In this document: one piece after another, positions 14,050 through 20,570 of the stretch | Layout: every line of letters starts with the position of its first letter | Numbering within the stretch: position 1 is the stretch's first letter | Assembly (NCBI GenBank): GCA_934636305.1 | Contig: CAKUAM010000026.1 | Coordinates: 1 to 23,316, forward strand | Length of the DNA: 23,316 bases | Reading direction: 5' to 3' | Origin: an uncultured Oscillospiraceae bacterium | GTDB lineage: Bacteria; Bacillota; Clostridia; Oscillospirales; Oscillospiraceae | The notes under the pieces: model-generated | Told to the model about the DNA's origin: nothing | The model's input: the letters and a program-made list of their open reading frames with translations, nothing else | Databases searched by the model: none | Position numbers and translations under genes: made by a program

Positions 14050-14835
14050 ATGAAAATGAATCTGGAAGATCTTCGCGCCCGCAAGGGCTTCATCTGCGAT
14101 ATGGACGGTGTGATCTATCTGGGCAACACCCTGCTGCCAGGCGTTCCCGAATTTGTAAATTGGCTGAATGAAAATGGGAAACAGTTTCTGTTTCTGACCA
14201 ACTCGTCCGAGCGTTCGCCCAAGGAGCTCCGGCAAAAGCTGCAGCGCATGGGGCTGGACGTCAGCGAGGAGCATTTTTACACCAGCGCACTGGCCACCGC
14301 CGCATTCCTCAAAAAGCAGGCGCCGGGCTGCACCGCCTATGTGATCGGCGCACCGGGACTCGTCAACGCGCTGTATGACGCCGGCATTACCATGAATGAC
14401 GTTGACCCCGATTATGTAATTGTCGGCGAGACAGGAACCTATAATTATGAAATGATCACCAAGGCTGTCCGTCTGGTGCTGGATGGTGCGCGGCTGATCG
14501 CCACCAACTCGGATCTCACCGGCCCGACCGAGTTTGGCATTGCGCCGGCCTGCCGCTCCCTGGTTGCGCCCATCGAGCTTGCAACCGGGAAAAAGGCATA
14601 CTTCATGGGCAAGCCGAACCCGCTCATGATGCGCACCGGCCTGCATCTGCTCGGCGTTCATTCGGAGGAAGCCGCCATGGTCGGCGACCGGATGGACACG
14701 GATGTCATTGCCGGCATGGAATCCGGTCTTGCGACAGTGCTTGTCCTGTCCGGCTGCACCAGCCGCGCGGATGTCGACAGCTACCCGTACCGCCCGACCT
14801 ACATTCTGAACGGTGTCGGCGAAATTCCCGGTTAA
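14050..14835 (+). CDS. HAD-IIA family hydrolase (NagD/AraL-like phosphatase)
   Basis: A 261-residue haloacid-dehalogenase superfamily phosphatase, subfamily IIA, cytosolic. Motif I CDMDGVIYLGN has the nucleophile D17 and acid/base D19. Motif II is FLTNSS, the IIA cap follows (about 75-180), the motif III lysine is in GKPNP, and motif IV is MVGDRMDTDVIAGMESGLATVLVLSG. The preferred substrate (sugar phosphate, nucleotide or p-nitrophenyl phosphate in characterised relatives) cannot be told from sequence. The ATG at 14050 has GAGAGGAG just upstream; a second ATG two codons later is possible. Monocistronic between the suf hairpin and a strong terminator. Confidence 0.92.
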   Translation: MKMNLEDLRARKGFICDMDGVIYLGNTLLPGVPEFVNWLNENGKQFLFLTNSSERSPKELRQKLQRMGLDVSEEHFYTSALATAAFLKKQAPGCTAYVIGAPGLVNALYDAGITMNDVDPDYVIVGETGTYNYEMITKAVRLVLDGARLIATNSDLTGPTEFGIAPACRSLVAPIELATGKKAYFMGKPNPLMMRTGLHLLGVHSEEAAMVGDRMDTDVIAGMESGLATVLVLSGCTSRADVDSYPYRPTYILNGVGEIPG

Positions 14836-14853
14836 CGTTATGCAATCCACAAA

Positions 14854-14904
14854 ATACCCCCAGATCCGGAGCTGAACCCCGGATCTGGGGGTATGGTATT
14901 TTTA
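14854..14904. terminator. Strong terminator between convergent HAD and tatD genes
   Basis: A perfect 16-bp stem (14854-14869 with 14879-14894, ATACCCCCAGATCCGG and its complement) followed by GGTATTTTTAT. The minus strand also has a T-rich stretch after it, so it can serve both genes. Confidence 0.9.
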
Positions 14905-14974
14905 TATCCGCTTTTTCAGAAGAAACCGACTTCCCCAGGAGCTCGTCGGGATCACATTCCAGACCGACTCCCTT

Positions 14975-15733
14975 TTACAGTCTGAATACCCGTCTGGCGT
15001 TTTCTGCTGTAGCCGCAGCAGCCTCCTCCACAGATATCCCGCGGAGCTCCGCAATCCGTTTTGCCACATACACCACCAGACTGGGATCATTTCTGCGTCC
15101 CCGGAACGGCTCCGGCGCCATATACGGGCAGTCCGTTTCGATCAGAATCCGATCCAGCGGAATATTTTCCGCCACCTCCAAAGCCCTGCGCGCATTTTTA
15201 AACGTTACAACGCCTGTAAAGCCAAGATACCAGCCATGCCTGATAAGCTCCTTTGCCATCTCATAGCTGCCGGAGAAGCAGTGAAACACGCCCGTTACCT
15301 CCGGGAACTCCGCAAGGATCCTGAGCGCGTCCTCATGCGCCTCACGCTCATGGACCACCACCGGCATGGAAAGCTCCTTGGCCAATGCCATCTGCAGGCG
15401 GAAGGCTTTTTGCTGGATCTCCCGTGCCGGCTCCTCATAATGATAATCCAGGCCAATTTCACCGATGGCCTTCACGCGCGGATTTTTGCAAAGCATCCGG
15501 TATTCCTCGATGCGCGCTTCGTCGACCCGTGCCGCATCGTCCGGGTGGCTGCCAACTGCGGCCCACACCCAATCGTATTTCTCCGCCAGCGCCGCAGCCT
15601 GCCGCGAGGACGGCTCATCGTAGCCAATTTCCATCATGGCTGTCACGCCAGCCGCCTTCATATTATCCACAATGGTGGAAAAGTCCTGTGCAAAACAGTC
15701 CTCTGTCAGATGTGCATGCGAGTCAAAGTACAT
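14975..15733 (-). CDS. tatD: TatD family metal-dependent hydrolase/DNase
   Basis: A 252-residue TatD-family protein, a TIM-barrel metal-dependent nuclease implicated in DNA repair and 3'-5' exonuclease activity. Metal ligands are in the expected places: H6 and H8 in DSHAHL, E92 in IGEIGLDYH, H128 in VVVHER, H151 in VFHCFSG and D201 in IETDCPY. The C-terminal NDPSLVVYVAKRIAELRGIS is typical. The ATG at 15733 has AAGGAG upstream and lies 5 nt after the mnmG stop codon, so it is the second gene of an mnmG-tatD operon ending at the terminator near 14854. The precise biological substrate remains uncertain for this family. Confidence 0.93.
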   Translation of the reverse strand: MYFDSHAHLTEDCFAQDFSTIVDNMKAAGVTAMMEIGYDEPSSRQAAALAEKYDWVWAAVGSHPDDAARVDEARIEEYRMLCKNPRVKAIGEIGLDYHYEEPAREIQQKAFRLQMALAKELSMPVVVHEREAHEDALRILAEFPEVTGVFHCFSGSYEMAKELIRHGWYLGFTGVVTFKNARRALEVAENIPLDRILIETDCPYMAPEPFRGRRNDPSLVVYVAKRIAELRGISVEEAAAATAENARRVFRL

Positions 15734-15738
15734 ATATC

Positions 15739-17610
15739 CTACTCCTTATTCTGCTCCAGCCAGATGAGAAGCACCGCAATATCTGCCGGGCTTACGCCCG
15801 AGATGCGGCTGGCCTGCCCCACGGATACGGGCCGGATCTGCTGGAGCTTCTGCCGCGCCTCTACGCGCAGGCCCTGAATCGACTGGTAATCAATCGTCTC
15901 CGGCAGCAGACGCGATTCCTCTCTGCGGAACTCCTCCACCTGCTTCTGCTGCCGGGCAAGATAGCCGGCATATTTCATTCGGATCTCTACGGCCTCCCGG
16001 ATCTCCGGCGAAAGCTCCGGCCGTTCCGTGTCAAAGGGTGCCAGATCGTCATAGTCCAGCTGTGGCCGGCGCACCAGATCCGATAGCCGGGCTGAGCCCT
16101 CAACTGCGGCTGTCCCATGCGCGGCAAGCATGGCGTTGAGCGCCTCGCTTGCCGCCACGCCGGTTGCCTCCAAGCGGCGGATCTCGCGCTGCACCGTCTG
16201 ATATTTTTCCACAACCTGTGCATACTGCGCGTCAGAAACAAGCCCGATCCGGTGTCCGATGGGGCTAAGGCGCTCGTCGGCATTGTCCTGCCGATGCAGC
16301 AGCCTGTACTCTGACCGCGACGTCATAATCCGGTACGGCTCATTTGTTCCCTTGGTTACAAGATCGTCAATCAGCGTACCAATATACCCGTCGGAGCGCT
16401 TCAGGATCATTGGCTCCTCTGCCTTGAGCTTCAGCGCCGCGTTGACGCCGGCCACAAAGCCCTGCACGGCAGCCTCCTCATAGCCAGATGAGCCATTGAA
16501 CTGTCCCGCGCCGTACAGGCCGGGGATTTTTTTGCTCTCAAGTGTCGGCAAAAGCTCTGTCGGGTCGATGCAGTCGTATTCAATGGCATACGCTGGCCGC
16601 ATCATTTCCGCATGTTCCAGACCTTCGATGGAATGCAGCATAGCAAGCTGCACATCCTCCGGCAGACTTGACGACAGCCCCTGAATATACATCTCATCCG
16701 TATACAGCCCACAGGGCTCAATAAACAGCTGATGGCGGGGTTTATCCGGAAACCGATCAATTTTCGTCTCAATGGACGGGCAGTAACGCGGCCCGACCGA
16801 TTCAATCATCCCATTAAACAGCGGGCTGCGGTCGTGGTTTGCCTTGATAATATCATGTGTTTTCTCGTTTGTATACGTAAGATAGCACACGGCTTTATTT
16901 GCAGGCGGCGTCTTTGTAGAAAAGGAAAACGGCACCGGGTGCGCATCCCCCGGCTGCAGCTCCATTTTCGAGGTATCCACAGAGCGCCGGTTCACACGCG
17001 GCGGCGTGCCTGTCTTGAACCGGCGCATCCGAAGCCCCAGCGACGTCAGCTGCTCGCCAAGCCCGATTCCCGCCTGCATGCCGTCCGGGCCGGAGGCATA
17101 TGCGCAGTCGCCGATAATCACACGTGCATCGAGATACGTGCCGGAGGCGATCACACACGCCTTGACCTCATACACAGCGCCGAGCCGCGTTACGACGCCG
17201 GAAATATGCCCATCTGTCAGACGCAGCTGCGTCACCATCGCCTGCTTGAGATCCAGATGCGCCTGCTGCTCCAGCGTCCGCTTCATGTCCTCCTGATAGC
17301 GCCGGCGATCCGCCTGCGCGCGCAGAGAATGCACGGCAGGCCCCTTGCCGAGGTTCAGCATCCGGTACTGGATACACGACCGGTCCGCTGCCTTTGCCAT
17401 CTCGCCGCCCAGCGCGTCGAGCTCCCGTACCAGATGGCCCTTTCCCGTTCCGCCAATGGCCGGATTGCACGGCATGTTACCAACTGCGTCCAGATTGATG
17501 GTAAATACGACGGTGGACAGGCCCATTCTCGCGCAGGCAAGCCCCGCTTCAATGCCGGCATGCCCTGCGCCAATGACTGCCACGTCATATTTTCCAGCAG
17601 CAAACTCCAT
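15739..17610 (-). CDS. mnmG: tRNA uridine-5-carboxymethylaminomethyl(34) synthesis protein MnmG (GidA)
   Basis: A 623-residue MnmG which, with MnmE, installs the carboxymethylaminomethyl group at the wobble uridine of certain tRNAs using FAD and methylene-THF. The Rossmann FAD motif [12 protein letters not shown] is at residues 12-23; [17 protein letters not shown], the [11 protein letters not shown] segment, the RTxxxYRLL-like [15 protein letters not shown], and the C-terminal MnmE/tRNA-binding helical domain ([31 protein letters not shown]) are all intact. Length is normal. The ATG at 17610 is chosen for GGAGGG upstream; the frame remains open to 17694 but that extends across the promoter. 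tatD follows 5 nt after. MnmE is not in the window. Confidence 0.97.
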   Translation of the reverse strand: MEFAAGKYDVAVIGAGHAGIEAGLACARMGLSTVVFTINLDAVGNMPCNPAIGGTGKGHLVRELDALGGEMAKAADRSCIQYRMLNLGKGPAVHSLRAQADRRRYQEDMKRTLEQQAHLDLKQAMVTQLRLTDGHISGVVTRLGAVYEVKACVIASGTYLDARVIIGDCAYASGPDGMQAGIGLGEQLTSLGLRMRRFKTGTPPRVNRRSVDTSKMELQPGDAHPVPFSFSTKTPPANKAVCYLTYTNEKTHDIIKANHDRSPLFNGMIESVGPRYCPSIETKIDRFPDKPRHQLFIEPCGLYTDEMYIQGLSSSLPEDVQLAMLHSIEGLEHAEMMRPAYAIEYDCIDPTELLPTLESKKIPGLYGAGQFNGSSGYEEAAVQGFVAGVNAALKLKAEEPMILKRSDGYIGTLIDDLVTKGTNEPYRIMTSRSEYRLLHRQDNADERLSPIGHRIGLVSDAQYAQVVEKYQTVQREIRRLEATGVAASEALNAMLAAHGTAAVEGSARLSDLVRRPQLDYDDLAPFDTERPELSPEIREAVEIRMKYAGYLARQQKQVEEFRREESRLLPETIDYQSIQGLRVEARQKLQQIRPVSVGQASRISGVSPADIAVLLIWLEQNKE

Positions 17611-17643
17611 GCTGATCCCTCCAAATACCTTTTTCAAGTTGAT

Positions 17644-17672
17644 ATTGTAACAACCGAACCCCTCTTTTGCAA
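17644..17672 (-). promoter_or_regulatory. Sigma-A promoter of mnmG-tatD
   Basis: Minus strand: TTGCAA (17672-17667), 17-nt spacer, TACAAT (17649-17644), with a leader of about 25 nt. The start of the 471-bp gene-free gap 17611-18081. Confidence 0.82.
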
Positions 17673-17697
17673 GCGTCAGTTCACAGGACCACACATG

Positions 17698-17794
17698 GCG
17701 TCAGGTAACAAGGGCATACGCGCTTGCGAACGGGACTGGCCCGCCGCCTGCTGCGTGATCGTCCTTGACATACGCCACCCTTGTCACCTGACGC
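17698..17794. repeat. 97-bp inverted repeat element, possible structured RNA
   Basis: Two 17-nt arms (17698-17714 and 17778-17794, GCGTCAGGTRACAAGGG) face each other across 63 nt. There is a single difference, which becomes a U-G wobble in a minus-strand RNA but an A-C mismatch in a plus-strand RNA. Smaller hairpins occur inside, for example CGGG-ACTGG-CCCG and CGC-GCTT-GCG. It lies upstream of the mnmG promoter, so it is not part of the mnmG leader. No promoter or terminator belonging to it was clear, and no target-site duplication flanks it. Confidence 0.6.
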
Positions 17795-17866
17795 TATCTG
17801 CACGCCAAAATTTTCCGGTATATTTTTCCTCGTCGACACCGTTCTGCAGATTTTGGGCGCAACATC

Positions 17867-17875
17867 TGCTATGAT
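17867..17875 (+). promoter_or_regulatory. Extended -10 promoter of a candidate small RNA
   Basis: TGCTATGAT, an extended -10 element, with no good -35 at 17 nt. Transcription would begin near 17882. Confidence 0.5.
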
Positions 17876-17881
17876 ACAGGC

Positions 17882-17990
17882 ACAGCTTATCCAATGCGAG
17901 CGCACTTCATATCCTGACAGCGGACCATTCCGCTGCCAAATCCCACAACCCCATTCCTTTCCTCCGGCTGCAAAAGCCGGAGGCTTTTTT
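17882..17990 (+). ncRNA. Candidate small RNA of about 109 nt
   Basis: A unit bounded by an extended -10 promoter (17867-17875) and a strong terminator (17961-17990), with no coding sequence. Upstream lies only the divergent mnmG gene, so this terminator ends no known plus-strand gene. The RNA would hold one 6-bp hairpin CAGCGG/CCGCTG (17918-17935), then a single-stranded pyrimidine-rich stretch (about 17938-17962) ending in CCTTTCCTCC. That end is complementary to Shine-Dalgarno sequences, though the final CCTCC is in the terminator stem. It shows no conserved SRP, 6S or tRNA signatures. An attenuated leader of tadA is the main alternative, but tadA has its own promoter further down. Confidence 0.5.
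17961..17990 (+). terminator. Orphan intrinsic terminator upstream of tadA
   Basis: A perfect 9-bp stem CCTCCGGCT/AGCCGGAGG (17961-17969 with 17975-17983) with a GCAAA loop, followed by C and six T residues. Confidence 0.92.
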
Positions 17991-18022
17991 ATCCGTCTTT
18001 TTGTCGCTTCTGCCTCAAATAG

Positions 18023-18051
18023 TTGACGAAACGGAGGTTTTCAGGTATGAT
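18023..18051 (+). promoter_or_regulatory. Sigma-A promoter of tadA-degV-rsmG
   Basis: TTGACG (18023-18028), 17-nt spacer, TATGAT (18046-18051). Transcription should begin near 18058, which rules out starts of tadA further upstream in the open frame. Confidence 0.85.
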
Positions 18052-18081
18052 AAATTAACCACGCAGCCGGAGGTGAGCGCC

Positions 18082-18558
18082 CTGACAGATTCTGAATATA
18101 TGGAGCAGGCGCTTGCTCTGGCCCGCGAGGCAGCAGACGAGGGAGAGGTCCCCGTCGGCTGTGTCATCACATTGGGAGATCGAATCGTCGGCCGGGGCCG
18201 CAACCGCCGGGAAACCAACAAAACCGCGCTTGCACACGCAGAACTGGAGGCAATTGCGGAGGCCTGCCGGACACTCGGCGGCTGGCGGCTGTGGCAATGC
18301 ACGCTGTATGTCACGTTGGAGCCGTGCCCCATGTGCGCCGGCGCGATTTTGAACGCGCACCTGCCGCGTGTGGTCTACGGAGCATCAGATCCGAAATCTG
18401 GCGCTGCCGGCAGTCTGATTGATCTTCTGCATCTGCCCGGCTGCTTTCAGCCGCAGGTTGAAAGCGGCATTCTGGAGGTAGCGTGCGCCAATATCCTGCG
18501 TGAATTTTTCCGCACACTGCGCCGCAACCGTGCGTCCGCACCGGACGCAGAGCTATAA
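18082..18558 (+). CDS. tadA: tRNA-specific adenosine-34 deaminase TadA
   Basis: A 158-residue TadA, which deaminates A34 to inosine in tRNA-Arg(ACG). Zinc and catalytic residues are present: HAE (H52, E54 as proton shuttle) and PCPMC (C82, C85). The start is unusual. Transcription begins near 18058 and the SD GGAGGTGA (18069-18076) points with 8-nt spacing to CTG at 18082. Initiation there gives MTDSEYMEQALALAREAADEGEVPVG, the N terminus normally seen in the family. The GTG at 18073 lies inside the SD, and the ATG at 18100 is 26 nt beyond the SD and would remove the first six residues. degV follows after 16 nt. Classic neighbour genes dnaX and SRP RNA are absent here. Confidence 0.9.
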   Translation: MTDSEYMEQALALAREAADEGEVPVGCVITLGDRIVGRGRNRRETNKTALAHAELEAIAEACRTLGGWRLWQCTLYVTLEPCPMCAGAILNAHLPRVVYGASDPKSGAAGSLIDLLHLPGCFQPQVESGILEVACANILREFFRTLRRNRASAPDAEL

Positions 18559-18574
18559 TAAGGATGGTATATCA

Positions 18575-19426
18575 ATGCGTTATCAAATTACCTCGGATTC
18601 CACTTGTGATCTCAGTGCGGAGCTGCTGAAAAAATATCAGATCCAGCTGCTCCCTCTGTACGTCAACATGGGCGAAAAAACACTTCGCGACGGAGTCGAT
18701 ATCTGCCCCGACGATATTTATGCTCACGTTGCCGCCGGCGGGGATCTGCCAAAGACCTCGGCTGTCAACATGGCGGACTATGTGCAGGTGTTCACGGCTC
18801 TTTCCGCAAAAAACGACTTTGTGATCCACATCTGCATCTCGCAGGAATTCTCCTGCTGCTATCAGAATGCCAAACTTGCCGCCGCTGACTTTGAGAACGT
18901 CTACGTTGTTGACTCCCGCAATCTTTCCACAGGTCATGGCCTTGTCGTGCTGGAGGCAGAACGCATGGCCCGCGAGGGCATGGCTCCGGAGGATATTGTA
19001 GCTGCTCTGCAGGCGCTGACTGCACGGGTGGACGCAAGCTTTATTCTAGATCGCCTGGACTATATGAAAATGGGCGGGCGCTGCTCCACCGTTGTGCTGC
19101 TGGGTGCCAACCTTCTTCGCCTGCGGCCAATGATTGCCGTGGAGGACGGAAAAATGGGCGTCAGGAAAAAATACCGCGGCAGCTTTGAAAAATGCATGCT
19201 TGAATACATAAGGGATCAGCTTGCAGGCCGTCAGGATCTGGATCTGCGCCGGGTATTCCTCACACATTCCGGCATGGACGATGCGCTGGTGCAAAAGGCG
19301 GAACAGCTTGTCCGTGAGCTGCAGCCATTCGAGGAGATCTGCATCACGCGCGCCGGCTGCACCGTCAGCAGCCACTGCGGCCCGGGCACCATTGGCGTTC
19401 TGTTTATCCACAAGGAGCAAGCATGA
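18575..19426 (+). CDS. DegV family fatty-acid-binding protein
   Basis: A 283-residue DegV-family protein. Characterised members bind a fatty acid in a two-domain pocket, and the related FakB proteins present it to the kinase FakA for phosphorylation and membrane lipid synthesis. Hallmarks: TSDSTCDLS at residues 6-14, the LPLYVNMGEKTLRDGVDI strand, DLPKTSAVNMADY, VDSRNLSTGHGLVVLEA, LDRLDYMKMGGRCS and the final CTVSSHCGPGTIGV. Length is normal. The ATG has AAGGATGG about 9 nt upstream. It overlaps rsmG by 4 nt (ATGA). No FakA homologue lies in the window, so a FakB role is only an inference. Confidence 0.93.
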   Translation: MRYQITSDSTCDLSAELLKKYQIQLLPLYVNMGEKTLRDGVDICPDDIYAHVAAGGDLPKTSAVNMADYVQVFTALSAKNDFVIHICISQEFSCCYQNAKLAAADFENVYVVDSRNLSTGHGLVVLEAERMAREGMAPEDIVAALQALTARVDASFILDRLDYMKMGGRCSTVVLLGANLLRLRPMIAVEDGKMGVRKKYRGSFEKCMLEYIRDQLAGRQDLDLRRVFLTHSGMDDALVQKAEQLVRELQPFEEICITRAGCTVSSHCGPGTIGVLFIHKEQA

Positions 19427-20100
19427 AAGAAATATTAGAGCAGTGTTCCGGCCTTGCCCCCGCGCAGATTGAAACGCTCTGCGCCTTTGGGGATGCGCTG
19501 ATTGAAAAAAACAAGGTCATGAATCTCACTGCCATCACAGAGCCCGCCGCTGTGGCGGAGCTGCATTTTCTCGACAGCATTGCCCTTCTGCAGGCGGCGG
19601 ATTTCAAGGGAAAGACTGTCATTGATGTCGGCTGCGGCGCAGGCTTTCCGGGTGTACCGCTGAAAATTGCAGAGCCCAGCATCCAGCTGACGCTTCTCGA
19701 CTCTCTTGGCAAGCGCATGCACTGGCTGCAGGAGCTTCTGCCCACGCTCGGCGTGGAGGCCGCGGTCATCACCGCCCGCGCAGAGGAATATGTACAGACC
19801 TGCCGGGAGCAATATGATCTTGCCGTCTCCCGCGCCGTGGCGCGGCTGAATATCCTGGCAGAGCTCTGCCTGCCATATGTCAGGCCTGGCGGATATTTTC
19901 TCTCCATGAAGGGCGCCATGGCAGATGCAGAGATGGAGGAGGCTGCCCGCGGCATTGCGCAGCTGGGCGGCAGCATAGAGCGTATCTTCACCTATCCCAT
20001 TCAGGACGCCATACATAAGGTTGTCGTAATCCGCAAGCAGAAGCCGACGCCAAGGCAATACCCGCGCCCCTATGCAAAAATTAAGAAAAATCCGCTGTAA
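19423..20100 (+). CDS. rsmG: 16S rRNA (guanine527-N7)-methyltransferase RsmG (GidB)
   Basis: A 225-residue RsmG that methylates N7 of G527 in 16S rRNA using S-adenosylmethionine. The helical N terminus contains NLTAITEPAAVAELHFLDSI (about 34-53). The SAM-binding loop VIDVGCGAGFPGVPLKI is at about 66-82, followed by LTLLDSLGKRMHWLQEL and the AVSRAVARLNILAELCLPYVRPGG region. The C-terminal PRQYPRPYAKIKKNPL matches the family end. The ATG overlaps the degV stop codon and has AAGGAG upstream. In many bacteria rsmG directly follows mnmG; here the two are on opposite strands separated by tadA and degV. Confidence 0.96.
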   Translation: MKEILEQCSGLAPAQIETLCAFGDALIEKNKVMNLTAITEPAAVAELHFLDSIALLQAADFKGKTVIDVGCGAGFPGVPLKIAEPSIQLTLLDSLGKRMHWLQELLPTLGVEAAVITARAEEYVQTCREQYDLAVSRAVARLNILAELCLPYVRPGGYFLSMKGAMADAEMEEAARGIAQLGGSIERIFTYPIQDAIHKVVVIRKQKPTPRQYPRPYAKIKKNPL

Positions 20101-20131
20101 AAAAACAGGAGGCTTCCGCCTCCTGTTTTTT
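20100..20131. terminator. Bidirectional terminator between convergent rsmG and rnhA
   Basis: A perfect 14-bp stem, AAAAAACAGGAGGC with its complement, around a TTCC loop. A-run on one side and T-run on the other make it work in both directions. It overlaps the last bases of the rsmG stop codon and the 3' end of rnhA. Confidence 0.93.
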
Positions 20132-20570
20132 ATGCTTTGAATTTCCGGCTTTCCAGAACCGCCTGCTCGTCGCAGCGGTTATTTTTTTCATTCTGGTCGT
20201 GTCCCTTGACCCAATGGTAATGCATCTCATGCTGCGACGTAAGATCCAGCAGCGTCTGCCACAGATCCGGGTTGAGTGCCGGCTTTTTGTCGGACTTGAT
20301 CCAGCCCTTCCTGCGCCAGCCCCAGGCCCAGCCCTTTTCCAGCGCGTCAATGACGTACTTGGAATCGGAATACAACTCGACCGTACAGGGCTCACGCAGT
20401 GCCAGCAGCGCAGAAATTACTGCCGTCATCTCCATACGGTTGTTCGTTGTAACCGCCTCGCCGCCGGAGAGCATCTTTTCATGCCCATGGTATTCTAATA
20501 TGGCACACCAGCCGCCGGGGCCCGGATTTCCGGAGCATGCGCCGTCTGTGTAGATGGTGACTGTTTTCAT
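20130..20570 (-). CDS. rnhA: Ribonuclease HI
   Basis: A 146-residue type 1 ribonuclease H that cleaves the RNA strand of RNA-DNA hybrids. The catalytic carboxylates are all present: D9 in [17 protein letters not shown]47 in NNRMEMTA, D69 in YSDSKYV and D134 in NRCDEQA, with H124 in [10 protein letters not shown]. It also has the basic protrusion [24 protein letters not shown] of the E. coli-type enzyme. The ATG overlaps the gyrA stop codon by 4 nt (ATGA), so translation is coupled to gyrA. It is the last gene before the shared terminator. Confidence 0.97.
   Translation of the reverse strand: MKTVTIYTDGACSGNPGPGGWCAILEYHGHEKMLSGGEAVTTNNRMEMTAVISALLALREPCTVELYSDSKYVIDALEKGWAWGWRRKGWIKSDKKPALNPDLWQTLLDLTSQHEMHYHWVKGHDQNEKNNRCDEQAVLESRKFKA

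Noticed and set aside
17732..17742. Minus strand GGGCCAGTCCC close to GTTCGCAAGCG, resembling blocks of E. coli 6S RNA
   Set aside because: The two blocks are in the opposite order to 6S RNA, the enclosing stem is too regular and the span (97 nt) too short for 6S; Firmicute 6S RNAs also do not keep these blocks. Treated as chance or convergence.
17765..17770. Perfect TTGACA on the plus strand as a promoter
   Set aside because: No -10-like hexamer lies 16-18 nt downstream (the site reads CTGACG).
17773..17785. Minus-strand AAGGGTGG as a T-box fragment
   Set aside because: It lacks the ACCGCG continuation, the specifier stem and a following terminator, and is part of the 17-bp inverted repeat.
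16732..17874. Long open frames opposite mnmG, gyrA (21239-22537) and mfd (5605-6813, 6859-7740)
   Set aside because: They are mirror frames of strongly conserved genes, with no SD and no recognisable protein family.
17611..18081. SRP RNA or a tRNA near tadA, as in Bacillus
   Set aside because: The SRP GGTCAGG...GGAAGGNAGC signature and tRNA T-loop GGTTCRANNCC were looked for on both strands and not found.
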